The notes under the pieces are model-generated. The model saw only the letters and a list, made by a program, of their open reading frames with translations. It ran no database searches and was not told where the DNA came from. Of a stretch of DNA of 9,432 nucleotides, positions 6,347-9,432 are shown piece by piece (positions within the stretch are counted from its first letter, which is position 1; every line of letters begins with the position of its first letter). The position numbers and the translations under genes were made by a program. Source of the DNA: Acidimicrobiia bacterium (GTDB lineage: Bacteria; Actinomycetota; Acidimicrobiia; UBA5794; JAOTWH01); the NCBI GenBank assembly GCA_029863035.1, contig JAOTWH010000079.1, forward strand, positions 1 through 9,432, given 5' to 3'.

Positions 6347-6362
6347 TGACGCCATCGCGTCA
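6347..6362 (+). repeat. Perfect inverted repeat abutting the uvrB stop
   Basis: TGACGC-CATC-GCGTCA is a perfect 6-bp inverted repeat with a four-base loop, starting at the base right after the uvrB TAA. No U-run follows, so it is a poor intrinsic terminator. It may be a small 3' mRNA hairpin or a protein-binding palindrome in the 37-base gap before the next gene. It is short enough to be chance. Confidence 0.3.
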
Positions 6363-6383
6363 AACGCTCCAACCGGACTGTAG

Positions 6384-8393
6384 ATGATCTCCAGAGAAAT
6401 CGAACCTGACATCCCGTGGTGGATGCACCGCCTAGTTTCGCTGCTGCTGAGCCTTTTGCTCGGATTCTCCTTGACTGGTTTAGTGCTCGCCCTATTCGGT
6501 ATCTGGGGTATCGGCCCGGCGCTGGCTCTGGGTGGTGCCGCCTCGTACACCGTCCAGATCTTCTGGTACGGCTATAACCGGCCCCTCGCCCGCTCGACTG
6601 GCGGAACCGTGCCGGCGCTCGCCGTTCTCGTCGTGGTGTTGACCAGTGTTGGGATCAACGCCAGCAATGGCGGCGAGCACCTCATAGTCGACGGTGAGCC
6701 TGCCGTGGTGATCAACGCGGTTCGTGACTTGGTAGTGAGCGGCGACCTCTCCGTCGACGCTGGTGCCGCCCCATTCATCGATGCTCGCCTTGGTTTCGAC
6801 AGCACGGGCTTCAAGGGCCGGGGGAGCAGCGGTGGATTGCGGTCTTCCGTTCCTCATCTCTTGGTCGGCCTGGACGCAGCCGCCGCCGCTTTCGGCACGT
6901 CGGCGCTGTTGGGCGCATTCGCATTCATAGGGGGAATCGCGTTGCTTTCTCTGTACTGGTTCGCGGCAAGGCTGGTTCGGCCCTGGACTGCGTTCTTTTT
7001 GACTTCGGCGATGGCTGTATCTCTTCCGTTCGTCCAACTATCCCGTGACGCCTATCCCGAATTGATGGTCATGGCTTTCGTATTCGGAGGGCTCGGTTTG
7101 TTGTGGGGCGAAGGTCGGCAGCTCGATAACTCTCGAGCTCTCCTGGCCGGGCTCTTCATCGGCGCAGCTGCGCTGGCTCGGCCCGAGTGGACGGTGTTGG
7201 TGATCGCGGTTGCAGTATTCGTGGTCGTCGAGTGGTTCGCCTCAGCCCCCAAAGCATTGGTGGCGAGGCGACGGCACCGGCTTTTCCTTGGTGTTCTGGC
7301 CCTGGGATTCTCCGGACCGGTCGCCTTGGGCGTGATAGATGCCCAGCTACACGATGTCGATTTCCTCGAGACACTGAATGCCAGGTGGGTTCTGGCGGTG
7401 GCAGTTTCCGGCGCAGTGGCGTTGGGAGTCATTCGCCTGTCGCAGCTCTCATTGCGTCGCCCAGAGGCAGCTTGGGAAGACCCGCGCCGCGGCGTCGCTT
7501 TCGGTTTGGCGATCGTGATCGTGGTCGGCGGCTTGGCAGCGCTCCTGTTGCGGCCGGCATCGACAACCGACTCGCCTTCGGCGGTGGTGGCACAGGTCCA
7601 ACAGGATGAGGGAGTAGTTGTAGACGGCACTCGCCTTTACAGCGAAGATTCGGCCCGCTGGATCGTTTGGTACATGGGTCCAGGGATCGCTTTGGCGGGC
7701 CTGGTCGGCTTGGGCGGACTGACCTTCTTCGCAGCGTCTGGAGATGACCGGCGGCCATACCTGTTCCTGCTGGTCACCGGGATCGCTTCGTTCGTTTTCC
7801 TGGCAGATCAGCCAGGGGTACCGGTCCAGGTGGAGGTGATGCGATCGCTGGTGCCGGTGACCATTCCGGCGGTGCTGATTGGAACCGGTTGGCTCATCGA
7901 GAGACTGACCCTTGTCCGATCGCGCTTTTCACGGGCGGCCAAGCCCCTGTCGATGGTGGTGCTCGCCGTGTTGGTGGCCGTTCCCTTCTTTCACACCGCG
8001 ACGGTGTGGGACACCGCCGAGCAGCAGGGAGCGCGCCAAGGCGTGGCACGGGCCTGTGGCATCGTGGGCAGAGACAGCGCGGTGGTGGTGCTGGAGGCAG
8101 ACTCGCCGGTGGGGGATCAGTTGACCCAGACCATCCGGGGCTTCTGTCGCATACCTGTGGCCCGAGCCGCAGACCTCACGCCGAGCGAGACTCAGAACCT
8201 TGCCCGTGCTTGGGCCGAAGAAGGCAAGAAGCTCGTGCTGCTCTCTGGCGACAGCGCCGTTTTTCCGCCCGGTTCGGGTGCTCACCAGCGAATCGCCATC
8301 GAGTACCGGTCGCTGGAGCACACGGTGGAATCTCGGCCCAGCGAGTCGATCAGTGGTTCCATAGAGATCTTCATCGCCGAGCCGGCGAGCTAG
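6384..8393 (+). CDS. Polytopic membrane protein, GT-C glycosyltransferase-like
   Basis: I do not recognise this 669-residue gene at family level. It has about 14 hydrophobic segments, roughly at 17-39, 44-61, 77-92, 173-195, 201-221, 225-242, 250-266, 268-285, 300-320, 336-352, 371-389, 431-449, 458-473, 490-508 and 521-537, and ends in a probably soluble domain (540-669). Features recalling GT-C transferases of the PMT/ArnT kind, which move sugars from polyprenyl-phosphate donors outside the membrane, are: a long loop after the third segment (93-172) beginning [21 protein letters not shown], where GT-C enzymes keep a catalytic acidic pair; RDAYPEL (221-227); and the helix [18 protein letters not shown] (256-273), close to the common GLAALxRPE signature. 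The catalytic acid could be Asp103 or Glu105. The ATG directly follows an in-frame TAG, so no earlier start exists; a later ATG at 6423 is possible. It lies 37 bases after uvrB and 49 before uvrA. A non-enzymatic membrane protein remains possible. Confidence 0.6.
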   Translation: MISREIEPDIPWWMHRLVSLLLSLLLGFSLTGLVLALFGIWGIGPALALGGAASYTVQIFWYGYNRPLARSTGGTVPALAVLVVVLTSVGINASNGGEHLIVDGEPAVVINAVRDLVVSGDLSVDAGAAPFIDARLGFDSTGFKGRGSSGGLRSSVPHLLVGLDAAAAAFGTSALLGAFAFIGGIALLSLYWFAARLVRPWTAFFLTSAMAVSLPFVQLSRDAYPELMVMAFVFGGLGLLWGEGRQLDNSRALLAGLFIGAAALARPEWTVLVIAVAVFVVVEWFASAPKALVARRRHRLFLGVLALGFSGPVALGVIDAQLHDVDFLETLNARWVLAVAVSGAVALGVIRLSQLSLRRPEAAWEDPRRGVAFGLAIVIVVGGLAALLLRPASTTDSPSAVVAQVQQDEGVVVDGTRLYSEDSARWIVWYMGPGIALAGLVGLGGLTFFAASGDDRRPYLFLLVTGIASFVFLADQPGVPVQVEVMRSLVPVTIPAVLIGTGWLIERLTLVRSRFSRAAKPLSMVVLAVLVAVPFFHTATVWDTAEQQGARQGVARACGIVGRDSAVVVLEADSPVGDQLTQTIRGFCRIPVARAADLTPSETQNLARAWAEEGKKLVLLSGDSAVFPPGSGAHQRIAIEYRSLEHTVESRPSESISGSIEIFIAEPAS

Positions 8394-8408
8394 CAACAAC
8401 CGTGTAAG

Positions 8409-8414
8409 TAGAAT
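8409..8414 (+). promoter_or_regulatory. Candidate -10 element for uvrA
   Basis: TAGAAT, five of six bases matching TATAAT, lies in the 49-base gap before uvrA. Initiation near 8421 would give a leader of about 22 bases with a weak AGG (8434-8436) six bases before the GTG. There is no -35 match at 16-18 bases and no recognisable LexA box. This would let uvrA be transcribed separately from the membrane-protein gene. Confidence 0.35.
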
Positions 8415-8442
8415 CGAGTCTCCGCCCAGAGCCAGGCCACGA

Positions 8443-9432
8443 GTGTCGACCGATCGCATCTACATACAGGGAGCGCGCGAGCACAACCTGAAGAACCTCA
8501 CGCTGGAGTTGCCGCGCGACCAGCTGATCGTGTTCACCGGGCTATCTGGTTCCGGTAAGTCCTCGCTGGCGTTCGACACCATCTATGCGGAGGGACAACG
8601 GCGCTATGTGGAGAGCCTCTCGGCATATGCCAGGCAGTTCCTCGGGCAGATGGAAAAGCCCAACGTCGACTTCATCGATGGACTTTCTCCAGCGATCTCG
8701 ATCGACCAAAAGACCGCCAGTCGCAACCCGCGATCGACGGTGGGAACTGTTACCGAGATCCACGACTACCTCCGTCTCCTCTTCGCTCGGGTCGGTACGC
8801 CGCATTGTCCCAATTGCGGCCGCGAGGTCTTCCGCCAGACCCCCCAGCAGATCGTCGATCAGATCTTGGAGCTTCCCGCCGGGACCAAATTCCAGGTGCT
8901 GGCGCCCGTGGTGAGGGGCCGCAAGGGTGAGTATGAGGGCCTGCTCAAGGACCTATCCCAGCAGGGGTTCAGTCGCGCTCTGATCGATGGCGAACTGCGC
9001 GAGCTGACCGAAGAGATCAAGCTCGACCGCTATTACCAGCACTCCATCGAGGTCGTGGTCGATCGTTTGGTCGCCAAGAAGGGCATAGAGCGCCGCCTAT
9101 CTGAGTCGCTGCAGACCGCCCTCGAGCTGGCAGAGGGCGTGGCCATGGTCGCCGTGATCGATGGCGACACCCACACCTTCAGCCAGCATCTCGCCTGTGA
9201 CCACTGTGGATTGAGTTTCGCCGAGCTCCAGCCAAGGAACTTCTCGTTCAACAGCCCGTACGGAGCATGCTCGGCGTGCAGCGGCATCGGAACCCGGTTC
9301 CAGATCGACCCAGAACTGGTGATCGATCGCGAACTGAGTGTCGCCGATGGAGCAGTGAGGCCATGGGCCGGTCGTCATCGGATGCGCTACTTCACAAGGT
9401 TGTTAGAGGGCGTGGCCGGCGCACAGGGATTC
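8443..9432 (+). CDS. uvrA: UvrABC excision nuclease subunit A, N-terminal part
   Basis: The first 330 codons of the damage-recognition ATPase of nucleotide excision repair, an ABC-type dimer that loads UvrB; the rest (about 600 residues in the family) lies beyond the window. The N-terminus [14 protein letters not shown] and Walker A GLSGSGKS (33-40) are canonical, followed by the near-invariant stretch from [13 protein letters not shown] to ARQFLG (43-68). [16 protein letters not shown] (88-102) and the CPNCG pair (Cys122, Cys125) come next. Residues about 131-245 correspond to the UvrB-binding domain. A zinc module has Cys252-x2-Cys255 and Cys276-x2-Cys279 around the [16 protein letters not shown] stretch. 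The start is the GTG at 8443; no in-frame ATG fits the conserved N-terminus, and a weak AGG lies upstream. No defect is visible in the part present. Confidence 0.97.
   Translation, partial: MSTDRIYIQGAREHNLKNLTLELPRDQLIVFTGLSGSGKSSLAFDTIYAEGQRRYVESLSAYARQFLGQMEKPNVDFIDGLSPAISIDQKTASRNPRSTVGTVTEIHDYLRLLFARVGTPHCPNCGREVFRQTPQQIVDQILELPAGTKFQVLAPVVRGRKGEYEGLLKDLSQQGFSRALIDGELRELTEEIKLDRYYQHSIEVVVDRLVAKKGIERRLSESLQTALELAEGVAMVAVIDGDTHTFSQHLACDHCGLSFAELQPRNFSFNSPYGACSACSGIGTRFQIDPELVIDRELSVADGAVRPWAGRHRMRYFTRLLEGVAGAQGF

Overview
The window looks like a chromosomal segment of a GC-rich actinomycete (roughly 60% G+C by eye). Three things point to Actinomycetota. The UvrB Walker A region reads [10 protein letters not shown], the actinobacterial form rather than the more widespread GSGKTFT form. 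The order coaE-uvrB-(membrane glycosyltransferase-like gene)-uvrA recalls actinobacterial chromosomes such as Mycobacterium tuberculosis. Several genes seem to start without a leader, behind TAnnnT -10 hexamers. The Tad/Flp end and the moderate GC would fit Acidimicrobiia or a related early-branching class, but that finer placement is a guess.

Layout. Positions 2-1480 (+) hold the 3' end of a Tad (tight adherence, type IVc pilus) locus: the C-terminus of TadB, a complete TadC overlapping it by ATGA, and a 58-residue Flp pilin gene with its own strong Shine-Dalgarno and a candidate promoter. Positions 1533-3667 (-) hold a two-component system, a NarL/DesK-type membrane histidine kinase and its LuxR-type response regulator, overlapping by one base. 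It converges on the pilin gene, with a strong hairpin terminator between them. From 3690 onward everything is on the plus strand: coaE (last step of coenzyme A synthesis), uvrB, a 669-residue polytopic membrane protein with GT-C glycosyltransferase-like features, and the first 330 codons of uvrA, which runs off the end.

How the parts relate. TadB and TadC form the inner-membrane platform that assembles Flp pilin after cleavage by a prepilin peptidase not in this window. The kinase and regulator are a clear pair. Their signal and targets are unknown, and a link to the pilus rests only on position. UvrB and UvrA act together in nucleotide excision repair, while coaE and the membrane protein are neighbours with unrelated biochemistry. 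The most striking non-coding feature is the 22-bp gap between the divergent kinase and coaE start codons. On each strand a TAnnnT -10 hexamer sits six bases from the start codon, and the two hexamers share the same TA dinucleotide, so this looks like a bidirectional promoter giving two leaderless mRNAs.

No tRNA, rRNA, CRISPR array, insertion sequence or attachment site was found, and no stretch longer than 300 bases lacks a gene. I did not find a clearly new multi-gene system; most of the window is recognisable core-genome content.
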